Assembly (NCBI GenBank): GCA_903903925.1
Contig: CAIVAU010000107.1
Coordinates: 1 to 64,000, forward strand
Source: an uncultured cyanobacterium
Lineage (GTDB): Bacteria > Cyanobacteriota > Cyanobacteriia > Cyanobacteriales > Nostocaceae
DNA: 64,000 nt
Reading direction: 5' to 3'
Shown: positions 6,813-15,083 of the stretch, piece after piece
Numbering within the stretch: the first letter of the stretch is position 1
How the letters are laid out: the number at the start of each line of letters is the position of its first letter
Position numbers and translations under genes: made by a program
The notes under the pieces: generated by a model
Seen by the model: the letters and a program-made list of their open reading frames with translations, nothing else
Told to the model about the DNA's origin: nothing
The model's database searches: none

Positions 6813-8990
6813 TCAACTCTTGATCTGGTCACGAAAATAATGTCGATATAAGTCGCAACGAATGGTTGCCTGATTACCCTGCAAGCAAACTAATCCCATA
6901 CTTTCTAACTGAAACGCTAACGTCGAGTTGAACTCTGTTGGTTTATTTTTCGTCACGATCTGCCGCAGGGCTTCAGCCAGATCGGGATACTGCTGTAAAT
7001 TCAATAAATGTCGTCGCAAGTGGTCAGTAAAAATCCCTGCCTCGGTAGGCGCTTCCTGAATCAGTTGGGCGAACGTCATCTCCTGCCGACGGAGGTGATA
7101 GAGTGCCTTACGCACAAGGTAAGGATGCCCACCTACTAGGGTCACAAGTTGCTTCACCTGTTGTCCATTCCAACTCAACCCATACCTTTGCGCCAAATCT
7201 TGCACCTGAGTTTGGTTTAACTCTGGCAATTCCACATTCATGCCTACATTAAACGGCGACTGATTAATGTTGAGGGGAACATAAGCCTCAGTCGAATGCA
7301 CCACCACTAACCGCAGCTTTGCCCACAGTTCACTGCCAGAATCACCGTATCGTGCTGACTCGTACCAGGAACGGAGTAAACCAAAGAAATCATCAGCGAC
7401 TGCGCGGTGGGGAAATACCAGATCCACTTCATCCAGTCCCAAGACAATCGGGCTATCAATTTCCTCTAAGATGCACTCTTCCAAATAGGCATTGCACTTG
7501 TCCTTACTGCCGTATCCTTTCCAGTAGTCTTCCAACTGATTCGCCCGCTTCAATCGTCGCCCAATTTGCTCACACAACCAGCGCAAAAATTGATCCAAGT
7601 CTGTAAACAGTTTACTGTCGGCACGCTGAAAGCTGATGGGAATTGCTTGGTAACCTTGCTCCTTGGCGTAATTGAGTACCCTCGCCATCAGGGAAGTTTT
7701 GCCCATCTGTCGTGCTGCTTTAATCCGGATCAATGCGCCCGGTTGCACAATTTCCCTGTAACAATCTGCCTCTATCGGCTGGCGCTCAACATACAATCCT
7801 GATTCTAGGGGCACTGATCCCCCTGGTTCCCTGTACAACTCCGGTTCTGCTATTGGTAACGGGGGAGAATCCGGGCTATCCTCATTCGGGATCATTGGCT
7901 CACTTGTCCCCACTGTTGGTGCATGACCCGTTGCCAATAAACTCAACATCTCCTGGATAATTCCGGGTGTATCCTCTTTGGACTTCCATTCCCGCTGTTG
8001 GATATTCTGTAAGTATCCCCGTAGGTTATAATTTAACGGCGAGTTCAGTGGGAAGTTCACCCGAATTGGTAGAATAATAGGTCGTTGATCCTTGCGGTTG
8101 CCACCCAACAGCTTTGCCTGTCGCACTTCCTCCGTCACCATCTCACTCACAGCTGATTGCTCAGACAACAGTAACAAAAAGTAATCACAAAGTTCTAACT
8201 CAGCATGAATTCGCTGCAACCAGGTTTCTCCCAAGCGAATGCTCTCTCCAGCCATGAAGGCTTCATGCCCTGCTGCTTTGAGTGCCTCGTAAAACTGTTG
8301 AGCCAGATCTTGATCTGGAGATTTGCTGCGATAGCTGATAAACACTCTCTTCATCCTGATTAGAGAAGATACACTTGTCTCCACGTCGCCTTGAACCTGG
8401 TTGCGTTTAGTTTGAGTAGACTTGCTGCGCTTTTTCAGCTTCAGGACAGGTGTAGAAGACTCTGGCAGACTCTGGAGATCAATTGCATTACATCCAAACT
8501 CGAAAGCTTCTTTGTAAGTCTTTTCACTTGCAAGCGCACGATAAAATCCTTTGGCAAATTTGATCGCTGCATGATCGCCAATTGCCTGATTCATCCCAAT
8601 GACGCAGTTAATATGTTGATAAATAGCTTTTGCTTGCTCCTGGGAATAGCAGGCGTTTAAAAAAACACATTCCACGTTTGCCTTAAACAACTTAAACAGT
8701 CCTGCTAATGCTGTCGCACTAACCATCTGCTGCTGTCCCATCTCATTTTCTAAAGCTAACCCCTGGCTACCCCCACCATGCCCTGAGAAATGAACGATTT
8801 GTGGCGTCAGATCCAGTAGAATCGGTTGCAAGTCATCCACCCGCACTGCCCACCGAGTCTTGATTTCAAACTGCTCTCGATTTTTTGAATGATCCACAGC
8901 TGCTTGAATTTCTCGCACCTCTTCGTCTAAGCGTAGCTGATTAGTATTATTTGGGTTTGCACTCAGAATCAAAATCCTTTTCACAGTCAC
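6813..8990 (-). CDS. CHAT-TIR-STAND ATPase, dual-effector NLR-like defence protein
   Basis: 725 residues from GTG 8990 (GTG 8984 also possible). Three modules are readable. Residues 1-190 are a CHAT caspase-like domain: ILILSANP, LRLDEEVREI, His71 in HFSGHG, Cys114 in LNACYS. Residues about 213-355 are a TIR domain: RVFISYRS at the start, a helix with IHAELELCDYFLLLLSE, and an acidic SEMVTEEVRQA where the NAD-cleaving TIRs keep their glutamate (Glu287 the best candidate). Residues about 395-725 are the AAA-like ATPase of the neighbouring gene's family: ARQMGKTSL Walker A, GLDEVDLVF Walker B, SPFNVG, and GGHPYLVRKAL. No sensor repeats follow, so recognition may use the C-terminal winged helix or a partner. 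Expected role, by analogy: infection sensing followed by proteolysis and/or NAD depletion. It is intact, unlike its downstream neighbour. Confidence 0.85.
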   Translation of the reverse strand: MTVKRILILSANPNNTNQLRLDEEVREIQAAVDHSKNREQFEIKTRWAVRVDDLQPILLDLTPQIVHFSGHGGGSQGLALENEMGQQQMVSATALAGLFKLFKANVECVFLNACYSQEQAKAIYQHINCVIGMNQAIGDHAAIKFAKGFYRALASEKTYKEAFEFGCNAIDLQSLPESSTPVLKLKKRSKSTQTKRNQVQGDVETSVSSLIRMKRVFISYRSKSPDQDLAQQFYEALKAAGHEAFMAGESIRLGETWLQRIHAELELCDYFLLLLSEQSAVSEMVTEEVRQAKLLGGNRKDQRPIILPIRVNFPLNSPLNYNLRGYLQNIQQREWKSKEDTPGIIQEMLSLLATGHAPTVGTSEPMIPNEDSPDSPPLPIAEPELYREPGGSVPLESGLYVERQPIEADCYREIVQPGALIRIKAARQMGKTSLMARVLNYAKEQGYQAIPISFQRADSKLFTDLDQFLRWLCEQIGRRLKRANQLEDYWKGYGSKDKCNAYLEECILEEIDSPIVLGLDEVDLVFPHRAVADDFFGLLRSWYESARYGDSGSELWAKLRLVVVHSTEAYVPLNINQSPFNVGMNVELPELNQTQVQDLAQRYGLSWNGQQVKQLVTLVGGHPYLVRKALYHLRRQEMTFAQLIQEAPTEAGIFTDHLRRHLLNLQQYPDLAEALRQIVTKNKPTEFNSTLAFQLESMGLVCLQGNQATIRCDLYRHYFRDQIKS

Positions 8991-9199
8991 TAACTCTAGA
9001 AAGCGGGTGAGGTACTAAACACCAATTACTACTGGTTTATCGTTATTAACATGTTTTGACAGGGCTACTCATAGCATCAGTAGGATTTCTATATATTCTC
9101 ATAGGTGAAACCAAAATGAGCTTATGCACTACGAGATTTGGCAGAAGAACGCTGTTTGGGGTGAGGGCGATCGCTGGGGTATCCCAAACCAATGTAAAG

Positions 9200-9224
9200 A
9201 CCCACGATCAAGTTGTGGGTTTTT
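9200..9224 (+). terminator. Hairpin with T run, probable terminator
   Basis: A stem ACCCAC/GTGGGT (9200-9205 with 9215-9220) is followed by TTTTT on the plus strand. It lies just past the stop of the decayed gene copy at 9251 when read leftward, so it may have served that copy on the other strand. Confidence 0.4.
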
Positions 9225-9250
9225 CTCTAAATCCCAAGCGGGCAAATAGC

Positions 9251-9331
9251 CTAGGCTGTAGCTGTTACCCTTTCTGCTGCAATTAAATCCTCTTCAGGAT
9301 AGGAGCAGATAGCGTGATCGAATTTACACAG
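9251..9331 (-). pseudogene. Fragment of a second copy of the 768-1166 gene
   Basis: The minus strand here encodes a C-terminus ending CKFDHAICSYPEEDLIAAER and a further five residues, then TAG. It matches the C-terminus of the intact protein (CAVDHAICACSEEDLIVAEK): 14 of 24 residues are the same over the last 24. The match stops at about 9331, and HsdM-like coding on the plus strand begins at about 9347, so this is a junction between two broken genes. Confidence 0.75.
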
Positions 9332-9346
9332 CGATGAGGAAGTCAA

Positions 9347-9871
9347 AGAGGGTTCTATACCGTTGCTGATTTCAATGATGCCGACAAGTTAGGTAGGGGT
9401 AAGGAAATGCAGGATCGGCTTACCAAACTGGTGGGCATTTTTCAGAACCCAGCCCTAAATTTTAGTCGAAACCGTGCCGATGGGGATGATATTTTAGGGG
9501 ATGCTTACGAGTACCTGATGCGGAACTTTGCGACGCAATCGGGGAAAAGTAAGGGACAATTTTATACTCCGGCGGAGGTTTCCCGCGTCATTGCTCAGGT
9601 GATTGGGGTAAATACAGCCGAAAGTCAAGACCAAACGATTTACGATCGGACTTGTGGAAGTGGTTCGCTGTTGCTGAAAGCTGCGGATGAAGCAAAACGG
9701 GGTTTGACTATTTACGGACAAGAAATGGACAATGCTACCCGCGCATTGGCTCGGATGAACATGATTTTACACGGACATCCGACGGCGGAGATTTGGCAGG
9801 ACAATACTTTATCAAGTCCCTACTTCAAAAATGCCGATAGTAGCCTGAAAACCTTCGATTTTGCGGTTGCT
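9347..9871 (+). pseudogene. Truncated type I restriction-modification methylase (HsdM) fragment
   Basis: In-frame coding for an N6-adenine methylase of the HsdM family begins before the first ATG (9407): FYTVADFNDADKLGRGKEM, then the GQFYTPAEVSRVIAQVIG and TCGSGSLLLKAADE motifs (SAM-binding region). The protein should run on to an NPPF catalytic motif, but the frame departs from the family exactly before it, after FDFAVA at 9871, and ends 19 residues later in unrelated sequence at 9928. Both ends are therefore cut: it is a core of about 175 codons without the catalytic motif, and no hsdS or hsdR is nearby. It is inactive debris in the cargo region. Confidence 0.8.
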
Positions 9872-9936
9872 AAGAGGAAAAGATGCAAAGCCTTATTTTT
9901 ACTGCTCCTCGTCAGCAGGTTTTTCTGAGACCGAAT

Positions 9937-11943
9937 TTACACAATAGCAACTTGTGCGATCAGTTCATCTAATTCGCTGTCAATCGCATCCAATTTTCTG
10001 CGAACAGATGCCAACTCAAGCAGCTTCTGATCAACATTCACTTGCCCTTTTTCCTTTTCTGCCAAAATAGAAGTTACCTGATCGCGAATGCTTTGAATTT
10101 CCTTACCAAGTTCCTGGTTTACAGCATCCTTAATTTTGCTCAATTGCTCTATAACAGAATTACTTAGCTCGTCGGCTTGTTGGTAACTGGTAGTACGCAA
10201 CTGGTTCACAAATTCCTTAGTTACTGTTTCCTTAATTTTGTCATTTGTTGACTCCATTTTTAAAAAACCTTGGACAATGCCACCAATAGTCATAGCTGGA
10301 ATTAGAATAAATGGATTGAACCCAGCAATTAGAACAGTTGTAAGCATTATAGCCATTTGCGGAATTAAGCTTTTTAGCATTTCTTGAAAACCAAAAATTG
10401 CTCCAATTGCGCCTGATGCCATATCTCCAACAAAAAAGCCTCCAGCAGCAGCAACAATTCTCTCGAGTAAAGACACTTGCGCCTCTTTATAATTTATGGA
10501 TTCTTTTGATACAGAAGTCCCTGAAACTAATTCAAAGCGTAAATCCTGTACATGTCCAGTGAAAGATTTTGCTTTTTGATCGAGTTCATGCATCAGGCTT
10601 TCCAATCGGCTGGAAACAAATGGTTGCAATTCTGAACGTTGCCAAGTAGCAAATTCTGCCTCTAACTTGTCGGCAAGATGGTTCTTGACTTCTTCTACAA
10701 CTTTTTCTATTTGCGTTGTCATCCATTCCAACTTAAAAAACTGAACTGGCTCTTTGATTTCGTATGCTTTCATCCACATCTCAAGTTTGCCGTCAACCAA
10801 AATTCTATAAAATTCCTGCGTTTTTTGGTGTACAAACGGCTTTGTGTCAGCGATAAAGTTAGAGACACGGGCAACAATTTGCTGACGTTCAGCTTCAAGA
10901 TTTTTCAATGGTTGTTGAGCAGCTTCATACCGTTCTTCTAGAGTTTGTAAATCAGTTCGCAGTAGTGCTTCCCGCTCTGGGATAATCCGCCGTGCTTCAC
11001 GAATTGTACCTTTGAATTCTTTGGCAGGCTGGAGAACCTTAATCCGCCCTCTTTGACTGGTGAGAAATTCTGCTAGTTCTTGTTCAAGTTGCGGTACACC
11101 TGATTGGTTGACTCGTTGCTCATCTCTATCCAAGCGACCCTCTAATGCGCCAAGAGCGTCAATAAAAAATATACCTTCTCTGCCAAGCTTGGTGCGCGGC
11201 TCTAGTTTAAAGAAAGCATGTTCTTTGATGTTTTCTCGCTCTTTACTTCTGATTTGGTTAATCCGATTACAAATGAAGAAAATATCTTCATGACCCATGC
11301 TTTTCAGCTTTGTGTCTATAAAATCTAGTTCACTTTGGGAACAGAGAACTTCGCAAGAGAGAACGAAGAGAATAGCATCAACTTTGGACAAGTAATCGGT
11401 CGTTACCTTCTGCCGAATGTCATGTTCATTGAGTCCAGGAGAGTCAATGATTTCTACACCGTTTTGACAAAGTGGCAGGTTCCAAAACAGTTCTACCTTG
11501 TCGTAAGGATTTGCTTTGATTTCACCAACATGATCTTTAATCACAACACACTCTTCAATGCGTTCGACTGGAATTTCCTGTGGTGGCTTGACGTAACCGT
11601 CTTCAGCTTGAGAGTAATGTAGTAAAGCACGTTTGGACTCTCCCCATTTGACCTCATTAATGATGGCGGTACAGGGTTTTGCATAGGCAGGCAAAACTTC
11701 ATCTCCTAAAAGGGCATTGATAAAAGTACTTTTGCCGCGCTTGAATTCTCCCAAAACAAGCACTTTGAAGCTGTCTGCTTGAACGCGATTTGCCAATTTA
11801 TACAGGGTTTCTTCCTGAGATTTCATATCAAGGGAGTGCAATACTTTGAGTTGGCTTTGAATGAGAGCAACCAGGGTTTCACGGCGTTTTTGGAAATTTC
11901 CATACTGTAGCTGGGTAGTACTTTGAGTCTGAATCATAGTCAT
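9937..11943 (-). CDS. Dynamin-like GTPase (second of a pair)
   Basis: 668 residues from ATG 11943 (AGGA 7 bases upstream). GTPase motifs: G1 GEFKRGKST (65-73), G3 DSPG (about 188), and G4-region CNRINQ. A long helical stalk follows, then a strongly hydrophobic paddle-like segment (AAAGGFFVG, later MLTTVLIAGFNPFILIPAM, about 500-560) that would insert in membrane, and a final coiled coil. Length and layout fit bacterial dynamin-like proteins. It follows the other dynamin gene with a 68-bp gap on the same strand, so the two are probably an operon and may act as a heterotypic pair. Such proteins remodel or guard membranes, and some protect against phage lysis; role here inferred. Confidence 0.85.
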   Translation of the reverse strand: MTMIQTQSTTQLQYGNFQKRRETLVALIQSQLKVLHSLDMKSQEETLYKLANRVQADSFKVLVLGEFKRGKSTFINALLGDEVLPAYAKPCTAIINEVKWGESKRALLHYSQAEDGYVKPPQEIPVERIEECVVIKDHVGEIKANPYDKVELFWNLPLCQNGVEIIDSPGLNEHDIRQKVTTDYLSKVDAILFVLSCEVLCSQSELDFIDTKLKSMGHEDIFFICNRINQIRSKERENIKEHAFFKLEPRTKLGREGIFFIDALGALEGRLDRDEQRVNQSGVPQLEQELAEFLTSQRGRIKVLQPAKEFKGTIREARRIIPEREALLRTDLQTLEERYEAAQQPLKNLEAERQQIVARVSNFIADTKPFVHQKTQEFYRILVDGKLEMWMKAYEIKEPVQFFKLEWMTTQIEKVVEEVKNHLADKLEAEFATWQRSELQPFVSSRLESLMHELDQKAKSFTGHVQDLRFELVSGTSVSKESINYKEAQVSLLERIVAAAGGFFVGDMASGAIGAIFGFQEMLKSLIPQMAIMLTTVLIAGFNPFILIPAMTIGGIVQGFLKMESTNDKIKETVTKEFVNQLRTTSYQQADELSNSVIEQLSKIKDAVNQELGKEIQSIRDQVTSILAEKEKGQVNVDQKLLELASVRRKLDAIDSELDELIAQVAIV

Positions 11944-12011
11944 AGTAGCTTCCTGGTGAATAATTGTTGCTATTGGTGAAGTGATTTTTGGATGCGGCTA
12001 TTCAGAGTCAT

Positions 12012-13997
12012 CTAAGTCCTAGTACTTTCAACACTTGCTAGCCTTTGCTGCTGGGCAGATAAAGATTTCCGTCGTCTGTCTATTTCTTGGAGATTCGCCT
12101 GCATTATTGTTTGCAAGCTAGTCAAACGCTGCAATTCCAATTTCTGTTCACTGAGAATTTTGTCAACTGTTTCTTTGTAGTGTGCTATGTATTTCTCAAT
12201 CCGCTGATTGAGCGCATCAGTGACGTTGCGTCCATAAGTTTGTGTGGCTTGTCGAGCTTGTTCCTTAAGAGCGTCAAAATAAGAATCCAATGAGGGGCGC
12301 AGTTTCGCCCAAAGTTGCTGCTTGCGTTTATCCAACGAAGAATAGAGACTAGCCGATGCGATGAGACCGATGAATCCACCTACGACTGTGCCAACAATTG
12401 GTAGAATAGCAGAGCCGATCACCGCACCAGCAGCTAGTCCTCCCATCGCTATAGAGCTGTCTTTGGAGTCCATCTCTTGCCTAAGTTCTTGTATAGATGC
12501 AAATACATCAGATGTATTGAGTTGGACACCATCATTCACAGTGATTTGAATCTCAACCCGCCCGGTCAGCGCCTCTAGTCGGCTATACGCCTCAGTAAAT
12601 TTGCTATCAAACTGGCGACTTGCTTTTTTCGCTGCTTGAGAAATTTTTTCAGTTTTACGTTGCAGTTCTGTTTGCAGATTTTGCTGAGCTTCCTTAAGAA
12701 TTGCCTCAGCCTCAGTTTTCACAACCCCTTCCAATACTGACAAAGCTTGAGCATCAAAGATAGCACCGCGTATTTGCGAGATAGTTTTCTCTCGGTATTC
12801 CTCAACACACTGACTTACTTTTGCCATTGTTGTTGAGATGGCATCATCCAGCATCTGCTGGTAGATACCTTGTTCTTGGGTAGTGAATGAGGCAAGATCT
12901 GGGATAGTTTCCTGCTCAATTGCTGCTTGACGCTGCTTGTACTGCTCCCACCGAGATCGCAAGTGTCCATCTAGTTGCTTAAATAATCGTGTCAAAAGGC
13001 GCAACACACTTTCTGAGATGGCAAGCGATCTCTCACGAGACAAACGGCTAGTCACCAAGTTTTCTAGCTGCTCAAATCTTTCCTTCCAAACCATTAAATG
13101 TGGGGCTACGGGTTCTTCACCAGTAACTTCATCCATCACCACTTGTGCTGCACAGCTATATAAAATCGGCGCTTTAATACCAAGGTGTTCTACAAGGCGC
13201 GATCGCAAGTTGTTCAATACTTCACTTTGTTCCCGCTCTCTAATCTGGTCCATGCGTGTGACTACAAATACACAACGGTGCAGGAAGGGGCGCAAAGTAT
13301 CCCCCAGAAAACTGGCTAGGCTTTGCGATAAAGGTATAGTCGCAGGCACAATAACAATTGCTGCATCAGCAACATTTTCTACAACTTTTCTGGTGACTTC
13401 TCCGTGTAGCGTGTTGGTGGCATTAGTTCCAGGGGTATCAATAATTACAGTCCCGTAGGCGAGAAACGGAGCGGGGTGAGTAATAGTAAGCTCCACTACG
13501 TCTTTAGCAACTTCATCTTTGGCGGTAAGGACGTGAATAAACTCTCGATTATCAATTCCGTTAACTCCTGGTAACCAAGATATTATGATATTTTGGCTAT
13601 GACTATAGGTTGTAACTGTGCCTGGTCGAGATCCTTGAAGACGCACTTTGACTGCAAGGTCACTACCGTGACGCAGTTTTGTAGCAGCTGCTGTTGTAGG
13701 CAACACCGATGTTTTCAGCAAATCATCGCGTAGCAGAGCATTGATAAAAGTACTCTTGCCACTAGAAAATTCCCCAATAATAGCTAGGTAGAGGTTGGGG
13801 TCATTGCGACGCTTCTGAATATAGTTAATATGCTGGTCGATTTTGCCCTGCACTGCATCAGGAATGTCGTCTCGCTGAATGATGCTTGCGGCAAACTGCA
13901 AATGGTCGTCAACGTCGGTCAAAGCGTCTAGTTCATCTATAGTCTCTTGTATTTTGGCATTAGTCGAAGTTCCATCAGGTACAAATGACTGCTTCAT
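12012..13997 (-). CDS. Dynamin-like GTPase (first of a pair)
   Basis: 661 residues from ATG 13997, with GGAA upstream; a TTG five codons earlier is less likely. G1 GEFSSGKST, G3 DTPGTNATNT, and G4 TRMDQ are all clear. A helical stalk surrounds a Gly/Ala-rich hydrophobic hairpin (MGGLAAGAVIGSAILPIVG and onward, about residues 540-575), the expected membrane paddle. The C-terminus is coiled coil with many Gln. It differs strongly from the downstream dynamin in sequence but has the same layout, as in the LeoA-type and other two-protein bacterial dynamin systems. Membrane-associated by prediction. It is the first gene inward from tniQ, so it is probably transposon cargo. Confidence 0.85.
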   Translation of the reverse strand: MKQSFVPDGTSTNAKIQETIDELDALTDVDDHLQFAASIIQRDDIPDAVQGKIDQHINYIQKRRNDPNLYLAIIGEFSSGKSTFINALLRDDLLKTSVLPTTAAATKLRHGSDLAVKVRLQGSRPGTVTTYSHSQNIIISWLPGVNGIDNREFIHVLTAKDEVAKDVVELTITHPAPFLAYGTVIIDTPGTNATNTLHGEVTRKVVENVADAAIVIVPATIPLSQSLASFLGDTLRPFLHRCVFVVTRMDQIREREQSEVLNNLRSRLVEHLGIKAPILYSCAAQVVMDEVTGEEPVAPHLMVWKERFEQLENLVTSRLSRERSLAISESVLRLLTRLFKQLDGHLRSRWEQYKQRQAAIEQETIPDLASFTTQEQGIYQQMLDDAISTTMAKVSQCVEEYREKTISQIRGAIFDAQALSVLEGVVKTEAEAILKEAQQNLQTELQRKTEKISQAAKKASRQFDSKFTEAYSRLEALTGRVEIQITVNDGVQLNTSDVFASIQELRQEMDSKDSSIAMGGLAAGAVIGSAILPIVGTVVGGFIGLIASASLYSSLDKRKQQLWAKLRPSLDSYFDALKEQARQATQTYGRNVTDALNQRIEKYIAHYKETVDKILSEQKLELQRLTSLQTIMQANLQEIDRRRKSLSAQQQRLASVESTRT

Positions 13998-14012
13998 ACG
14001 TATTTTCCACAA

Positions 14013-14284
14013 GTTTTTTTTCGAGATAGCCTGTGTTTTTATTGCGACTGTAATCCTTGATCTGCAAACATTAAAGTGTTTTTTATCTTAGTTAAATTCT
14101 ATGTAAAACATGATAAAAAAAATACCAGTATCTCTACTGCTATTTTGGTAAAGTTTTTAATAAGCTGGCTACAAAGTTTTTGCGCTAAAACACACAGATT
14201 TTAACCGGATGATCTACGAGCGGTGACTTCTATAAGAACACATGAGGAGGAGAAGTAGTCGGTAATGTTAGTAAGTTAAAATAC
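14013..14284. other. Non-coding stretch between tniQ and the dynamin operon
   Basis: 272 bases, A+T-rich, holding the promoter of the leftward dynamin pair by position. I see no gene, and no CRISPR-like repeat or protospacer-like array. Confidence 0.4.
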
Positions 14285-14794
14285 TTAATGCTCAAACGCC
14301 TTCTGCCACTTCACCATCTCCCCAAAACCCATAAAACAGCGCTGACACCATCCATCCACCCATAACGCCGGAACCTTGAACCTTGCCCCACAGTTTGGAC
14401 ATTCTGACAGTAGCCGTAACTGGTGGCGATCGCATCCCTGAGTCACCTTAAACTGCCACTCAATCCTGTGACAAGGCACTTGGGCATAACAAGCGCTACA
14501 CAACCGAATTGGCTCATGCTTCATTCCCACCCCAGCAGGAGGCAACATTTGCGCTAACCTATGCGCCTCTACCCCAACCACAGCAGCTAAAGCCTCCAAC
14601 TGCTGATGAGAAGGAGGAGGATTAAAACGAAACTTCTCCCACCGTGCGATCGCGCCCCCAAGTCCTGCTGCTGTACCTAGCCCTGTGGGTGTTAAATCAT
14701 TTACCCGTCGAAAGCGTCCTAAAAAGTGACTCAGGCTTTCTCCCTGATATGGTTCTACCTGAAACAACCAAGGCTGAATTTCTCCACCCTCCAT
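14285..14794 (-). CDS. tniQ: TniQ of a type V-K CRISPR-associated transposon
   Basis: 169 residues from ATG 14794, overlapping the tnsC stop (TGATG), so the two are coupled. The short length is typical of type V-K TniQ (about 167 residues) and unlike the longer TniQ/TnsD of other Tn7-like elements. Residues 9-60 are the N-terminal helix-turn-helix: PWLFQVEPYQGESLSHFLGR, then a basic helix. The second half is a zinc-binding domain with CSAC, CDRH, CPNC and CQRC. The reading is very close to the Scytonema ShCAST TniQ as I recall it (PWLF, ESLSHFLGRFRR, RLAQMLPPAGVGM, HEPIRLC, CHRIEWQ). In CAST elements it links Cas12k, tracrRNA and TnsC at the target. It looks intact. Confidence 0.92.
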   Translation of the reverse strand: MEGGEIQPWLFQVEPYQGESLSHFLGRFRRVNDLTPTGLGTAAGLGGAIARWEKFRFNPPPSHQQLEALAAVVGVEAHRLAQMLPPAGVGMKHEPIRLCSACYAQVPCHRIEWQFKVTQGCDRHQLRLLSECPNCGARFKVPALWVDGWCQRCFMGFGEMVKWQKAFEH

Positions 14795-15069
14795 CACTTA
14801 TACTCCGCCGCTACTTCCTTCAGGGTTTCCAAATCAATTTTTGGTAATCCCTTCTTTAATGCGCGGATTGCTGACTCTCTGAGAATCATGTCTAGCAAAC
14901 CAATGTAACCTCCGGTTGCTTCTCCCAAAGTCTTCAGCATTGTTTTACCCGAAAGATTGGAAGCAACAGGCAGTTTCAATATTTGCTTCTCCCAAATCTC
15001 CACCGTCCGCTTAAAATCTTCCCCTGACATTTTCCCAAAACGGTGACAAGAGCGAAAACGGTTATCTTC
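14794..15069 (-). pseudogene. tnsC: TnsC, C-terminal fragment of a type V-K CRISPR-associated transposon ATPase
   Basis: The last 91 codons of TnsC survive: RFRSCHRFGKMSGEDFKRTV, then EIWEKQILKLPVASNL, GGYIGLLDMILRESAIRALK and LKEVAAEYK. These correspond to the C-terminal third of the roughly 276-residue V-K TnsC as I recall it. The Walker A and B region, and all of tnsB, which normally comes before tnsC, are missing. The homology ends at about 15069 and an AbiEi-like gene on the other strand starts at about 15084. A 78-codon frame from ATG 15030 exists but would encode no ATPase core. The transposition machinery here is therefore dead unless supplied from elsewhere. Confidence 0.88.
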
Positions 15070-15083
15070 ACAGGCAACGCACT

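Noticed and set aside
15030-15069. Treating the 78-codon TnsC frame as a complete gene
   Set aside because: TnsC homology continues in frame upstream of its ATG to about 15069, so the ATG is internal.
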